Origin: Bacteroidota bacterium
GTDB lineage: Bacteria; Bacteroidota; Ignavibacteria; Kryptoniales; JAKASW01
DNA: 64,000 bases
Reading direction: 5' to 3'
NCBI GenBank assembly: GCA_021812985.1
Contig: JAKAMG010000017.1
Location: forward strand, 1 to 64,000
Shown here: one piece after another, positions 16,977 through 26,462 of the stretch
Layout: every line of letters begins with the position of its first letter
Numbering within the stretch: position 1 is the first letter of the stretch
Position numbers and translations under genes: made by a program
Notes under the pieces: generated by a model
The model's database searches: none
What the model was told of the DNA's origin: nothing
What the model saw: the letters and a program-made list of their open reading frames with translations, nothing else

Positions 16977-18245
16977 GTGATGATAAGACGACTTGTTCTA
17001 TTCCTCCTTCTTATGACGGGGTCCGGCTTTGCGCAGAACAAGCTTTTTATATACATGGATTTGAAACAGACAGATGATCTGAAGGCTTATGGACTAGCGT
17101 ACTACGCACTTGAGCATGGAGTAGAGGTCGACTGGCTACTAAACTATCGGGGCGGGTCGTTCATGATGGACTATCACGATGTCTTGGCAAACGAATGCAG
17201 GATCAGAGGAGTGGCTTTCGATGAGCTCTCGGCTGCCGAGGCGTCACAGATATACGCCACAGTACAGAACGTGGACAACAACATGGACGTGGTCAGGCTG
17301 GAGAAGGCGCCGAAGATTGCCGTTTACATCCCCCCGAATTACAAGCCGTGGGACGACGCTGTGACCCTCGCGCTCAACTACGCTCAGATTCCTTACACGC
17401 AGGTCTGGGACCAGGATGTCCTCGACGGAAAACTATCGAAGTATGACTGGCTTCACCTGCATCATGAGGATTTCACGGGACAGTACGGGAAGTTTTACGG
17501 CGCCTATTCGAACGCGCCATGGTACATAGAGGAGGTCGCGACGTATGAAAAGGAGGCGCACCGGCTTGGATTCAAGAAGGTGTCTGACGAGAAGAAGGCC
17601 GTCGCATTAGCGATAAAGAACTTCGTGGGAAGGGGAGGCTTTCTCTTTGCCATGTGTTCCGCGACCGAGACTCTGGACATTGCGCTCGCATCTCAGCACG
17701 ACGATATTTGCGAGTCGGTCTTTGATGGTGACCCTCCTGACCCGAATGCCCAGGAAAAGCTCGACTATTCTCAGTGCCTCGCCTTTCAGAACTTCAAAAT
17801 AATAGAGAACCCTTATGTCTACGGTTTTTCAGACATAAACGATCCCGCGAACGACCAGGTCCAGTTCAGGGATCCCTCGACGGATTACTTCACGCTCTTC
17901 CAGTTCTCCGCCAAATACGATCCCGTTCCAACCATGCTCACCCAGGATCAGGTGAACGTCATACATAACTTCATGGGGCAGACTTCGTCCTTCAGGCGAG
18001 GCCTCATCAAGCCGGATGTTGTGATCATGGGCCAGAAGGAGGGGACGGACGAGGTGAAATACATACACGGTGACTACGGTAAGGGAACCTGGACTTTTCT
18101 GGGGGGACATGACCCCGAGGCCTATGAGCATCTCGTGGGCGACCCGCCGACAGACCTATCGCTACATAAGAATTCTCCCGGTTACAGGCTTATACTTAAC
18201 AATATTCTTTTTCCGGCGGCGGAGAGAAAACCTCAAAAGACCTGA
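16977..18245 (+). CDS. Secreted protein of the so-called asparagine synthetase B family (name doubtful)
   Basis: 422 aa with a signal peptide (about residues 1-20, cleaved after FAQ). It contains KAYGLAYYALEHGVEVDWLLNYRGGS near the N terminus in pieces, a WLHLHHEDFTGQYG motif, and GGFLFAMCSATETLDIAL, where a Cys sits at a sharp turn as in class I glutamine amidotransferase/ThuA-like folds. I recall homologues in Bacteroidota named asparagine synthetase B, but there is no N-terminal Cys2 amidotransferase domain and no PP-loop, and the protein is exported, so that name is not supported. Role unknown. Confidence 0.75.
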   Translation: MMIRRLVLFLLLMTGSGFAQNKLFIYMDLKQTDDLKAYGLAYYALEHGVEVDWLLNYRGGSFMMDYHDVLANECRIRGVAFDELSAAEASQIYATVQNVDNNMDVVRLEKAPKIAVYIPPNYKPWDDAVTLALNYAQIPYTQVWDQDVLDGKLSKYDWLHLHHEDFTGQYGKFYGAYSNAPWYIEEVATYEKEAHRLGFKKVSDEKKAVALAIKNFVGRGGFLFAMCSATETLDIALASQHDDICESVFDGDPPDPNAQEKLDYSQCLAFQNFKIIENPYVYGFSDINDPANDQVQFRDPSTDYFTLFQFSAKYDPVPTMLTQDQVNVIHNFMGQTSSFRRGLIKPDVVIMGQKEGTDEVKYIHGDYGKGTWTFLGGHDPEAYEHLVGDPPTDLSLHKNSPGYRLILNNILFPAAERKPQKT

Positions 18246-18291
18246 TGGGTAGGATAGCGGAAAAAGGTGGGATCTTCAAATGCGAGCCCCC

Positions 18292-18333
18292 GACCGAGCA
18301 TGGGACTATCCGCCTCGTGTTAGAAGCTCGGTC
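18292..18333. other. Inverted repeat between convergent genes
   Basis: GACCGAGC (18292-18299) and GCTCGGTC (18326-18333) form an 8-bp stem with a 26-nt loop exactly between two convergent genes. There is no T-tract, so terminator function is uncertain. Confidence 0.3.
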
Positions 18334-18765
18334 TCAGGAACTCTTTCTCAATAATCTGCGATGCTCAACCATTATGCATCGGTTCATCACCACTTTGATG
18401 CCCGAGTCTGCCGCAAGACGAGCCGCGTTATAATTCTCGATCCCGAGCTGCATCCACAGTACGCCGGCCTTTGCGTCCGTGGCATCTCTCGCGGTCTCTT
18501 CCATGAATTCACTCCTGCGGAACACGTCCACGATGTCTACCTGCCTTCCTATGCTGGCAACTGTTGGATAACATTTTAATCCGAACAGCTCGTTGTACTT
18601 CGGGTTGACGGGTATGACGTCGTATCCGGCCCTGAGAAGGAACTGTGCTATCATGTTGCTATCGCGGCCGGGATCCGCAGATGCCCCGACGACGGCTATC
18701 GTGCGGGCATCTCTGAGTATCTCCCGAAGCTCGTCGTCTTCCTCTATCGTGACTCTGGATGTCAT
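18334..18765 (-). CDS. CoA-binding protein (YccU type)
   Basis: 143 aa single-domain Rossmann protein of the CoA_binding_2 family. [21 protein letters not shown] is the dinucleotide-type loop (seen here in pieces near residues 23-43), followed by [25 protein letters not shown] and the C-terminal [17 protein letters not shown]. It probably senses or binds CoA; cellular role is not established. Its start overlaps the end of gcvPB by 4 nt, so the two are co-translated. Confidence 0.87.
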   Translation of the reverse strand: MTSRVTIEEDDELREILRDARTIAVVGASADPGRDSNMIAQFLLRAGYDVIPVNPKYNELFGLKCYPTVASIGRQVDIVDVFRRSEFMEETARDATDAKAGVLWMQLGIENYNAARLAADSGIKVVMNRCIMVEHRRLLRKSS

Positions 18766-20207
18766 TCCTTGAAACAGACGTTCACGTTCCTGGCGGCATA
18801 AGCATCGTCCAGTCGGCGGACTGGGGCCGTGCTTGGCGCCGACCGTACCACTTCGGGATTGGTTCTGATCTCTTCGTCTATTCTTAAGAGTGCATCCGCG
18901 AACGCGTCCAAAGTTTCCTTTGTCTCCGTCTCGGTGGGCTCTATCATCAGCGCTTCGTGAACGATGAGGGGGAAGTAAATGGTGGGAGCGTGGTAGCCGT
19001 AATCGAGAATCCTCTTCGCTATATCAAGAGTCTTGACGCCACGTTCCTTCTGCAAGTCAGCTGAGAGTACGAACTCGTGCATCGGACGGGCGCTGTAAGG
19101 GAGGACGAAAGCGCCACGGAGCTTGTTCAGGAGGTAGTTCGCGTTTATCAGCGCGTTCATGCTGTTTCCTCGGAGACCATCCGGACCATGCGAGAGTATG
19201 TAAGTGTATGCCCGGACAAGCATTCCGAAATTCCCGAAGAACGCATGTATTTTTCCGATAGATTTCGGTCTGTCGAACTCCATGACAAACCTGTCGCCCT
19301 TCTTTTCTATGACGGGGACCGGGAGGAAGTCTCTCAGCTTGTCGTTTACAGCGACCGGACCTGAGCCTGGGCCACCGCCGCCGTGCGGGGTTGAAAAAGT
19401 CTTGTGAAGATTTATGTGAACTACGTCGAAACCCATGTCGCCGGGTCTGACAAGGCCGACGATAGCGTTAAGGTTCGCACCATCCATATACATGAGACCT
19501 CCGACGTCGTGGACGAGTCGGCAAATCTCAGCTATTTGCGTCTCGAATATGCCCAGCGTATTGGGATTCGTGAGCATCATTCCCGCCACCTCGTCGTCGA
19601 GATGTTTCTTCAAATCCTCGATGTCCACCGTTCCGTTCGGATTTGACTTGATGCTTACAGATTTGTAGCCGCTGATCGCGACGCTGGCCGGGTTCGTGCC
19701 GTGGGCGGAATCAGGCACAAGTATCTTGCTCCGGACCTTTCCCTTGGACTCGTGGTACTTCCTGATAAGCATAATGCCCGTGAGCTCTCCCTGTGCGCCG
19801 GCGGCAGGTTGAAGAGAGACTGCCGTCAACCCTGCGATCTCAGCGAGCATGTTGGATAGGTTGTACATGAGCTCCAATGCTCCCTGTACCGCCTCGGGCG
19901 GCTCCATCGGATGAATGTCTGCATTTCCGGGAAGTGAGGACATCTTCTCGTTCACTTTTGGGTTGTACTTCATCGTGCACGATCCGAGAGGATAAAATCC
20001 CTTGTCGATGTGATAGTTCATATTCGAAAGTCGAACGAAATGGCGTACGACCTCGTTCTCGCTCACCTCAGGAAGCTCGGCTGCTTTATTGCGAAGAAGC
20101 TTCGCGGGGATGGACGCCGCGGGAGACATTTCCGGAACATCGTTTTTCGGCAATGTGTAACCTTTTCGGCCCTCGCGCGATATTTCAAATATGAGTTTCT
20201 CTGGCAT
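18762..20207 (-). CDS. gcvPB: Glycine dehydrogenase (decarboxylating) subunit 2
   Basis: PLP-binding subunit of the two-part P-protein of the glycine cleavage system. The PLP lysine is in [18 protein letters not shown] (Lys269). The conserved [31 protein letters not shown] and [11 protein letters not shown] motifs are all present. 481 aa is right for subunit 2. The partner gcvPA and gcvT/gcvH are not in this window. It is the first gene of its unit, divergent from lemA. Confidence 0.94.
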   Translation of the reverse strand: MPEKLIFEISREGRKGYTLPKNDVPEMSPAASIPAKLLRNKAAELPEVSENEVVRHFVRLSNMNYHIDKGFYPLGSCTMKYNPKVNEKMSSLPGNADIHPMEPPEAVQGALELMYNLSNMLAEIAGLTAVSLQPAAGAQGELTGIMLIRKYHESKGKVRSKILVPDSAHGTNPASVAISGYKSVSIKSNPNGTVDIEDLKKHLDDEVAGMMLTNPNTLGIFETQIAEICRLVHDVGGLMYMDGANLNAIVGLVRPGDMGFDVVHINLHKTFSTPHGGGGPGSGPVAVNDKLRDFLPVPVIEKKGDRFVMEFDRPKSIGKIHAFFGNFGMLVRAYTYILSHGPDGLRGNSMNALINANYLLNKLRGAFVLPYSARPMHEFVLSADLQKERGVKTLDIAKRILDYGYHAPTIYFPLIVHEALMIEPTETETKETLDAFADALLRIDEEIRTNPEVVRSAPSTAPVRRLDDAYAARNVNVCFKE

Positions 20208-20332
20208 TGTTCTTTCTCTTTTTTATGAAAATAAAAGCCATCGGTTGATTAAGCAAGGGAAGCCGGATGGGGCTGCGTTTCTTGAGTTTATAATTACCCT
20301 TGTCTAAATTAAACAAAACAAAGGAGTCACTT

Positions 20333-20938
20333 ATGTCTCGAGGAGCGATAGTTGCTCTTTCAATTCTGGGCGTGTTCATCCTGCTCTGTCTTGCGATCGC
20401 GGGATGGGGCTTCGGCGTGTACAACAAGCTTGTCTCTTACGACGAAAACGTAAAGCAGTCGTGGGGGCAGGTTGAAAACCAATATCAGCGCAGATTCGAT
20501 TTGATACCCAATCTCGTCGCCACGGTAAAGGGGTACGCTCAACATGAAGCTGACGTGTTCGAAAAAGTAGCAGAAGCCAGGTCAAGCGTCGGAAAGCTGA
20601 CTGTGACTCCCCAGGTACTCGAAGACCCACAGGCCTTTAGAAGATTTCAGCAGGCGCAGGACGCGCTAAGCTCTGCGCTCTCCAGGTTGCTCGCGGTCTC
20701 CGAAAACTACCCGGACTTGAAGGCGAACCAGAACTTTCTCTCTCTGCAGGCGCAGTTGGAAGGTACTGAGAACCGTATTGCCGTTGAGAGAAGGCGATTC
20801 AACGAGGCGGTGCAGGGCTATAACACGCTGGTCCGCAGAATGCCGGCAGCCATAATTGCCTCGATGACCGGTTTCCACGAGCGACCATACTTCGAGGCAG
20901 TCGAGGGGGCCAGCGTCGCGCCGAAGGTGCAGTTCTAA
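20333..20938 (+). CDS. lemA: LemA family protein
   Basis: 201 aa membrane protein with one N-terminal transmembrane helix (about residues 5-27) and a long helical domain outside. The core LemA motifs are WGQVENQYQRRFDLIPNLVATVKGYA (in order, residues about 44-69), SRLLAVSENYPDLKAN and the RRRFNEAVQGYN segment. The start ATG 20333 has a strong AAGGAG box 6 nt upstream. It abuts a YgcG-type TPM gene, an arrangement common for LemA. Function in the envelope is not established. Confidence 0.92.
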   Translation: MSRGAIVALSILGVFILLCLAIAGWGFGVYNKLVSYDENVKQSWGQVENQYQRRFDLIPNLVATVKGYAQHEADVFEKVAEARSSVGKLTVTPQVLEDPQAFRRFQQAQDALSSALSRLLAVSENYPDLKANQNFLSLQAQLEGTENRIAVERRRFNEAVQGYNTLVRRMPAAIIASMTGFHERPYFEAVEGASVAPKVQF

Positions 20939-21739
20939 ATGAGACGCCGCTCCTTCTCTGTACGCAGCGCTCTTACGCCGGTTCTGTTTCTCCTATTTTA
21001 TGCCGCAGCGTTCGGGCAATCAGGCAGCGCGTCTGATTCTAAACTTCCCAGACTTACTCAGTTTGTCACGGATGAGTCAGGTGTCCTGACCCCTGACCAA
21101 CTGCAGGCCCTCGATTACAGATTGAAGGAATATCAGGATTCGACTTCTAATCAGATAGTGGTGCTCATCGTAAATTCTGTCCCGGATGGAGATATAGAGA
21201 CTTACTCCGTTGACGTGGCTGAGAAGAATGGCATCGGACAAAAAGGGAAGGATAATGGCCTCCTTTTTACCGTTGACGTCGGAGACCACAAGACAAGATT
21301 CGAAGTTGGCTACGGTCTGGAGGGAGTGGTCACAGACGCTTATTCGAGTTACATCATAGACGAAATTGTGATACCTCAATTCAAGTCCGGCAACTATTAT
21401 GCTGGAATTGACAAAGGTATTACCGCGCTTGCGGCCCTCATCGGAGGGACATTCCACGCCAATCCCAAGAAGGATCGCGACAACGCGAATTTTCTCCCTC
21501 TCATCATATTTCTCATAGTATTTCTATTTCCGATACTTTTTGGAAACAGGAGATATTCTGCAACCTCCCGTGGATCAGGAGCGGGCTGGCTTTTCCTTCC
21601 GCCGTTCCTTGGCGGGTTCGGTGGATTCCGTGGCGGCGGAGGATTTGGTGGAGGCGGTTTCGGCGGTGGTGGCGGATTCGGTGGCTTCAGCGGAGGCGGA
21701 GGCGGATTCGGTGGTGGCGGAGCTAGCGGAAGCTGGTGA
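20939..21739 (+). CDS. TPM domain protein with Gly-rich C terminus (YgcG type)
   Basis: 266 aa. A signal peptide (to about residue 27) is followed by a TPM_phosphatase domain (about 35-160; ESGVLTPDQLQALDYRL, NQIVVLIVNSVPDG and RFEVGYGLEGVVTDAY). One transmembrane helix lies near residues 187-202, and the C-terminal 50 residues are nearly all Gly and Phe. LemA plus YgcG is a known pair. ATG directly follows the lemA stop, so they share an operon. Confidence 0.9.
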   Translation: MRRRSFSVRSALTPVLFLLFYAAAFGQSGSASDSKLPRLTQFVTDESGVLTPDQLQALDYRLKEYQDSTSNQIVVLIVNSVPDGDIETYSVDVAEKNGIGQKGKDNGLLFTVDVGDHKTRFEVGYGLEGVVTDAYSSYIIDEIVIPQFKSGNYYAGIDKGITALAALIGGTFHANPKKDRDNANFLPLIIFLIVFLFPILFGNRRYSATSRGSGAGWLFLPPFLGGFGGFRGGGGFGGGGFGGGGGFGGFSGGGGGFGGGGASGSW

Positions 21740-21850
21740 AGACACTGGGAAGAAGATCTTCTGCCGAAAGTGCCGCGCCTCTGTCAATACCTGAAAATTG
21801 GCAGATCGTGGTCGACTGATTTCATAATTTAAAATTTAGAATTCCGAGAT

Positions 21851-22873
21851 ATGCTTATAATAATGGACAATGCCGCCACCGACGAGCAGATCGAGATTGT
21901 AGAAGACAAGATAAGGTCGATGGGGTGGACTCCTCACGAGATTCCCGGTGCACTCAGGATCGCCATTGGGATTACCGGCAATAAGGGAGCGGTTGATGCC
22001 GGTCTCTTCTCGAATTTGGCGGGTGTCGTCGAATGCATACCTGTAAGCAAGCCATACAAGCTCGTGAGCAGAGATGTCAAGCCCGAAGATACGGTGATTA
22101 AACTTCCTAACGTGACGATAGGCGGGAAGGAGTTAGTCGTGATGGCCGGGCCTTGCTCCGTCGAGAGCCGGTCACAGATCATGGAGGTCGCGGAATTCGT
22201 GAAGTCACAGGGCGCTCAGGTCCTGCGCGGCGGCGCGTACAAACCAAGGACTTCACCCTATTCCTTCCAGGGACTCAAGGAGGAAGGGCTGAAATACTTA
22301 CGTGAGGCGGGAGAGAAATTTGGGCTGAGCGTCGTCACGGAAGTCAAGGATACTGAAACGGTTCCCCTCGTCAGCGAGTACTGCGATATGCTCCAGATAG
22401 GCGCGCGGAACATGCATAACTTCTCGCTCCTCGAAGCGATAGGCCGTACCAGGAAACCTGTCTTGCTCAAGCGCGGGCTTGCTGCTACCGTAGAGGAATG
22501 GCTTATGGCGGCAGAGTACATTGCTTCACAGGGGAACTACGAGATCGCCTTATGCGAAAGAGGCATTAGAACTTTTGAAACGTACACCAGGAATACTTTA
22601 GACCTGAACTCCGTGCCCCTCGTGAAGCATTTGTCTCATCTTCCGATCCTGGTCGATCCGAGCCATGGAACAGGAAGCTGGGAACTTGTAGCTCCCATGG
22701 CCATGGCTTCTGTCGCGGCCGGGGCTGATGGTCTGCTTGTGGAAGTTCACCCTCATCCGGAGAAGGCCTTGTCCGACGGGAAGCAATCACTTCGCCCGGA
22801 AAAATTCGCGGAGCTGATTGAGAAACTTAGGAAAATCGCAGCATCATGTGACAAAAGCTTTGGTGCCCTATGA
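21851..22873 (+). CDS. aroF: 3-deoxy-7-phosphoheptulonate (DAHP) synthase
   Basis: First step of the shikimate pathway: phosphoenolpyruvate plus erythrose 4-phosphate to DAHP. This is the type I-beta (KDOPS-like) form of 340 aa with an N-terminal ferredoxin-like regulatory domain (about 1-70). The TIM-barrel shows [54 protein letters not shown] and DPSHGTGSW. The regulatory domain suggests feedback by an aromatic end product. Other shikimate genes of the window (aroE, aroK, aroB) are elsewhere. Confidence 0.94.
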   Translation: MLIIMDNAATDEQIEIVEDKIRSMGWTPHEIPGALRIAIGITGNKGAVDAGLFSNLAGVVECIPVSKPYKLVSRDVKPEDTVIKLPNVTIGGKELVVMAGPCSVESRSQIMEVAEFVKSQGAQVLRGGAYKPRTSPYSFQGLKEEGLKYLREAGEKFGLSVVTEVKDTETVPLVSEYCDMLQIGARNMHNFSLLEAIGRTRKPVLLKRGLAATVEEWLMAAEYIASQGNYEIALCERGIRTFETYTRNTLDLNSVPLVKHLSHLPILVDPSHGTGSWELVAPMAMASVAAGADGLLVEVHPHPEKALSDGKQSLRPEKFAELIEKLRKIAASCDKSFGAL

Positions 22874-23316
22874 CTGTGAAAATTCTGACTAATGAAGAAC
22901 TCAAAGCGCTGAGTGCCCAAATAGGGAAGATCGAGGGAAAGACCGCGGCCGAGATTCGGGTAGTGGTCAGGCACAAGAGGCATTGGAGTGAGCGCAAGCT
23001 CGATGCGAGACAGGTCGCTGAACGGGAGTTCCGGGCCTTGGGCATGACGAAGACGAAGGAGAGGACCGGCATACTGGTGTTCATCCTTGTCAGCGAGAGG
23101 AAGTTCGAGCTCCTCGCTGATTCCGGTGTCATAAGCGTCATCCCAGAGGAGTTCTGGAACAATCTTGCTGGTAAGTTGTCGGAGCATTTCTCAAGTAGCA
23201 GATTCTTCGTCGGACTCAATGAGTCGCTTATAGAAATAGGCGAAGTACTTGAGGCAAAGCTGCCGCCAAGAGGGGTCAATACCGATGAGCTCCCCAACAA
23301 CATCATTGAGGAGTAG
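22870..23316 (+). CDS. TPM domain protein without signal peptide
   Basis: 148 aa TPM_phosphatase-fold protein: [20 protein letters not shown], a long [20 protein letters not shown] segment and [18 protein letters not shown]. It has neither signal peptide nor membrane helix, unlike the TPM gene two positions upstream. The ATG overlaps the aroF stop by 4 nt and a nitrilase gene follows after 4 nt. Role unknown. Confidence 0.82.
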   Translation: MTVKILTNEELKALSAQIGKIEGKTAAEIRVVVRHKRHWSERKLDARQVAEREFRALGMTKTKERTGILVFILVSERKFELLADSGVISVIPEEFWNNLAGKLSEHFSSSRFFVGLNESLIEIGEVLEAKLPPRGVNTDELPNNIIEE

Positions 23317-23320
23317 CGGA

Positions 23321-24163
23321 GTGGAGAAATTTAATCTGGCGTTGGCGCAGACGAAGCCACGACTTGGAGATCTGCGATGGAATCTCGACAGACATTTGGA
23401 AATTGCAGGGCAGGCGGCAAAAGATGGGAGAAGCATAGTCCTGTTTCCCGAGTTGAGCCTGACAGGCTATTCCGTCAGAGATCTGAACTCGGAACTCGCA
23501 CTGAGAGTCGATGACACCCTCCTTAACCCCATTAAGGATTTTAGCCGGAAGATTTCTATCGGAGTGGGTGCCGTCGTGAAGGATGAGAACGGCGGGCTAA
23601 GGAACGCTCTGATCTATTTCGAGGACGGACTCATCAAGAAGGTTCATTACAAGATTTACCTTCCAACGTACGGCATATTTGAAGAGCAGCGATACTTTAT
23701 TCCGGGAAGAAAAGTCGAAGCTTTTGACAGCAAGTTTGGACGTGTTGGACTACTTATTTGCGAGGATCTTTGGCATGTTTCACTCCCATACATTTTAGCC
23801 TTGCAAGGTGCAAAGTTGATACTCGGGGTAGCGGCCAGCCCAACCCGCCTATCTGGTAGTTCGGAGACTCATGCCGGGTTTGTCGTGAACAGCGAACAGC
23901 ACAAGAGCTTCGCGAGGCTTCTGAGCGTCTACCTCGCGTTTGTGAACAGGGTTGGATTTGAGGACGGTGTAAATTTTTGGGGGGGCTCAGAAATCGTTTC
24001 GCCACATGGGGAGCCGGTGGCCACGGCGGGTCTCTACGATGAGGCGCTCATCCATGCGGATATCGACATGGCTGAGGTAGACCGCGCGCGACTTTTCGCG
24101 AGACATTTCCTCGATGAAGATCCAGAGCTTGTCGCCGCTCATCTGAGAACGCTCGGTTATTGA
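23321..24163 (+). CDS. Carbon-nitrogen hydrolase (nitrilase superfamily)
   Basis: 280 aa amidase-type enzyme. The catalytic triad is clear: Glu44 (LFPELSLTGY), Lys111 (VHYKIYLPTYG) and Cys147 (LLICEDLWH). The Lys and Cys motifs resemble the glutaminase part of NAD synthetases and related cytosolic amidases, but no synthetase domain follows here. Start GTG 23321 lies 7 nt after a GAGGAG box. The frame extends upstream into the TPM gene, which is not used. Substrate is unknown. Confidence 0.87.
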   Translation: MEKFNLALAQTKPRLGDLRWNLDRHLEIAGQAAKDGRSIVLFPELSLTGYSVRDLNSELALRVDDTLLNPIKDFSRKISIGVGAVVKDENGGLRNALIYFEDGLIKKVHYKIYLPTYGIFEEQRYFIPGRKVEAFDSKFGRVGLLICEDLWHVSLPYILALQGAKLILGVAASPTRLSGSSETHAGFVVNSEQHKSFARLLSVYLAFVNRVGFEDGVNFWGGSEIVSPHGEPVATAGLYDEALIHADIDMAEVDRARLFARHFLDEDPELVAAHLRTLGY

Positions 24164-24247
24164 CCTAATCTCCTCGCCAGCGGGTCGGCGGTTTAAGTAA
24201 TGCCTGCAATCTCCCAAATTATAGTCGCTTAGAGGCGGGGCACTGCC

Positions 24248-24276
24248 TTGCAAGTCCTCATATGCATTGATAAATT
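24248..24276 (+). promoter_or_regulatory. Candidate promoter of htpX
   Basis: TTGCAA (24248-24253), 17-bp spacer, TAAATT (24271-24276), 27 nt before the htpX ATG in a 140-bp gap. Moderate sigma-70 likeness only. Confidence 0.33.
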
Positions 24277-24303
24277 ATTTCGTTAAAGAAGGATTTGAAG
24301 TCC

Positions 24304-25164
24304 ATGAAGAATACGCTGAAGACAGTTTTCCTGATGACCCTGATGATGGTACTGTTTCTCGCCATCGGGCAATTAATAGGAGGGAAATCAGGCTTGACGT
24401 ACGCTTTCATTTTCAGTCTGGCTATGAATTTCTTCGCGTACTGGTTTTCTGACAAGATGGTTTTGGCAAGTTATCGTGCGAAAAAGGTGAGCGAGGCGGA
24501 AGCCCCGCGACTCTACGCGATGGTTCATAGACTTGCAACCCGTGCCAACATCCCGATGCCTAAGCTGTATATTGTTCCAACCGAGACTCCCAATGCTTTC
24601 GCGACCGGCAGAAATCCCCAGCATGCGGCCGTTGCAGTAACAGAGGGGATCATGAGAATACTGAACGATGAGGAGCTTGAAGCCGTTATCGGGCATGAAC
24701 TCTCTCACGTACTCCACAGAGATATACTTACATCGACCATAGTGGCCACCTTCGCCGGAGCGATAACTTATCTAGCTCAAATGTTAAGCTGGTCCATGTT
24801 CTTTTTCGGTGGAAGAGGGAGAGACGATGACAGCTCAAATCTTATCGGAGAGCTTCTAATAATTATTGTGGCGCCCATCGCGGCGATGCTGATCCAGATG
24901 GCAGTGTCACGTTCGCGCGAGTACAAAGCTGACGAAGGAGGCGCGAAGCTTTCAATGAAGCCGCTGTCGCTTGCCAGCGCGTTGAGCAAGCTTCAGGCTG
25001 GAGCGCAGCAGATCCCCATGCAGGCACAGCCGTCGACAGCCCATCTTTTCATCGTTAATCCGTTGAATGCTCAAAGACTAGCAAGTTTGTTCAGCACGCA
25101 TCCTCCAACAGAGGAGCGCATAGCCAGACTCGAAGCTCTGGCAGCCGGCAGAAATCTCTACTAA
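24304..25164 (+). CDS. htpX: Membrane zinc metalloprotease HtpX
   Basis: M48 family protease of inner-membrane quality control. Two N-terminal membrane helices (about residues 5-25 and 30-48) precede the zinc site HELSH at 131-135, with the third ligand in [13 protein letters not shown]. Further helices lie near residues 147-205. The [10 protein letters not shown] motif is diagnostic. From ATG 24304, 286 aa; a TTG at 24295 adds three residues but lies too near the AAGGA box. Upstream neighbour is the amidase, downstream glutamate dehydrogenase. Confidence 0.94.
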   Translation: MKNTLKTVFLMTLMMVLFLAIGQLIGGKSGLTYAFIFSLAMNFFAYWFSDKMVLASYRAKKVSEAEAPRLYAMVHRLATRANIPMPKLYIVPTETPNAFATGRNPQHAAVAVTEGIMRILNDEELEAVIGHELSHVLHRDILTSTIVATFAGAITYLAQMLSWSMFFFGGRGRDDDSSNLIGELLIIIVAPIAAMLIQMAVSRSREYKADEGGAKLSMKPLSLASALSKLQAGAQQIPMQAQPSTAHLFIVNPLNAQRLASLFSTHPPTEERIARLEALAAGRNLY

Positions 25165-25178
25165 AACATAGGAGAAAT

Positions 25179-26462
25179 ATGGATACGGTCACGTACAAAG
25201 AACCCGCTCCTATCGTGGACAGGGAAAATCCCTTTGAATCCATGATGGAGAGGTTCGATGTTGCAGCAGAACTTCTGGAGCTTGAGAGAGGGGTTTATGA
25301 GTATCTTAAGACGCCAGTTAAGCAGGTCGTGGTTTCCATCCCAATCCAGATGGATAACGGCGAAATAGAAGTGTTCGAAGGTTACCGCGTTATTCACAAT
25401 GATGCCCTTGGACCATCAAAGGGAGGTATCAGATACGCCCCCGATATCACAATCGACGAGATAAAAGCGCTTGCGGCGTGGATGACTTGGAAATGTTCAA
25501 TCGCGAATATACCGTTCGGCGGCGCGAAGGGCGGTGTGAAATGCGATCCCACCAAGTTGACTCAAGTGGAACTTGAGAAGATTACTCGCAGGTTCACCGC
25601 CAACATGCTGGATGTCTTCGGACCTGATAAAGACATCCCGGCTCCCGACATGAACACGAACGAGCAAGTCATGGCGTGGATCATGGACACATACAGCATG
25701 CATACACGTCGGACCGAGAATGCTGTTGTTACGGGCAAGCCGCTTATAATCGGCGGTTCGCTCGGCAGGCGAGAGGCAACCGGGCGCGGCGTGATGGTCT
25801 CTACTTTTGCAGCGATGGCTAAAAAGGGGCTCAATCCGAAGCAGTCGACGTGCGCGGTGCAGGGATTTGGGAATGTTGGTTCAGTGTCAGCGAAGCTGCT
25901 CAGCGAACAAGGCCTGAAGGTCGTTGCGGTCAGCGACGTCAGCGGAGGGTACTTCAACAAGAAGGGTATCAACGTCAACGCAGCGATCGAATGGATACAG
26001 AAACACCGGACGCTGGAAGGAAGCGGGATCGGTGATCCGATATCCAATGAGGATCTGCTTGAGCTCGAAGTTGACGTCCTCGTTCCGGCCGCCAAGGAAG
26101 ACCAGATTACGGGGAAGAATGCCGGCAAGATTAAGGCAAAGATCATCGTGGAGGGAGCCAACGGACCGACGACCGCAAAGGCCGATCCGATCCTCGACAA
26201 GAATGGAATTCTTGTGGTCCCTGACATACTCGCGAATTCAGGCGGCGTGACGGTAAGCTATTTCGAGTGGGTTCAGGACAGGCAGGGATTTTTCTGGACT
26301 CTCGATCGCGTAAACCGCAGACTCGAGAGGATGATGACGGACGCGTTCAACAACGTCTTCCAAACGGCGGAGAGGTACAAGGTGTCGATGAGGCTCGGCG
26401 CCTACATACTGGCCATCGACAAGGTGGCAAAGACACTCAAAGTCCGCGGAATCTATGCGTAA
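25179..26462 (+). CDS. gdhA: Glutamate dehydrogenase
   Basis: Oxidative deamination of glutamate to 2-oxoglutarate, or the reverse. The 427 aa hexameric-type enzyme has GPSKGGIRYAPD, the PFGGAKGGVKCDP active-site loop and the nucleotide loop VQGFGNVGSVSAKLL. The late ANGPTTAKADPIL and DILANSGGVTVSYFEW segments are typical. AGGAG precedes the ATG by 5 nt. The stop overlaps the next gene's ATG by one base. NAD versus NADP use cannot be decided from sequence alone. Confidence 0.95.
   Translation: MDTVTYKEPAPIVDRENPFESMMERFDVAAELLELERGVYEYLKTPVKQVVVSIPIQMDNGEIEVFEGYRVIHNDALGPSKGGIRYAPDITIDEIKALAAWMTWKCSIANIPFGGAKGGVKCDPTKLTQVELEKITRRFTANMLDVFGPDKDIPAPDMNTNEQVMAWIMDTYSMHTRRTENAVVTGKPLIIGGSLGRREATGRGVMVSTFAAMAKKGLNPKQSTCAVQGFGNVGSVSAKLLSEQGLKVVAVSDVSGGYFNKKGINVNAAIEWIQKHRTLEGSGIGDPISNEDLLELEVDVLVPAAKEDQITGKNAGKIKAKIIVEGANGPTTAKADPILDKNGILVVPDILANSGGVTVSYFEWVQDRQGFFWTLDRVNRRLERMMTDAFNNVFQTAERYKVSMRLGAYILAIDKVAKTLKVRGIYA

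Noticed and set aside
20283-20294. TATAAT before lemA as a promoter
   Set aside because: A perfect -10 box is at 20289-20294, but no -35 element lies at the right distance, so I did not list it.
21540-21794. Open frames on both strands in the Gly-rich end of the TPM gene
   Set aside because: Simple-sequence Gly codons give long shadow frames in other phases. No start signal or domain.
26267-26461. N-terminal extension of the unknown envelope protein
   Set aside because: It is gdhA in another frame; the signal peptide begins at ATG 26462.
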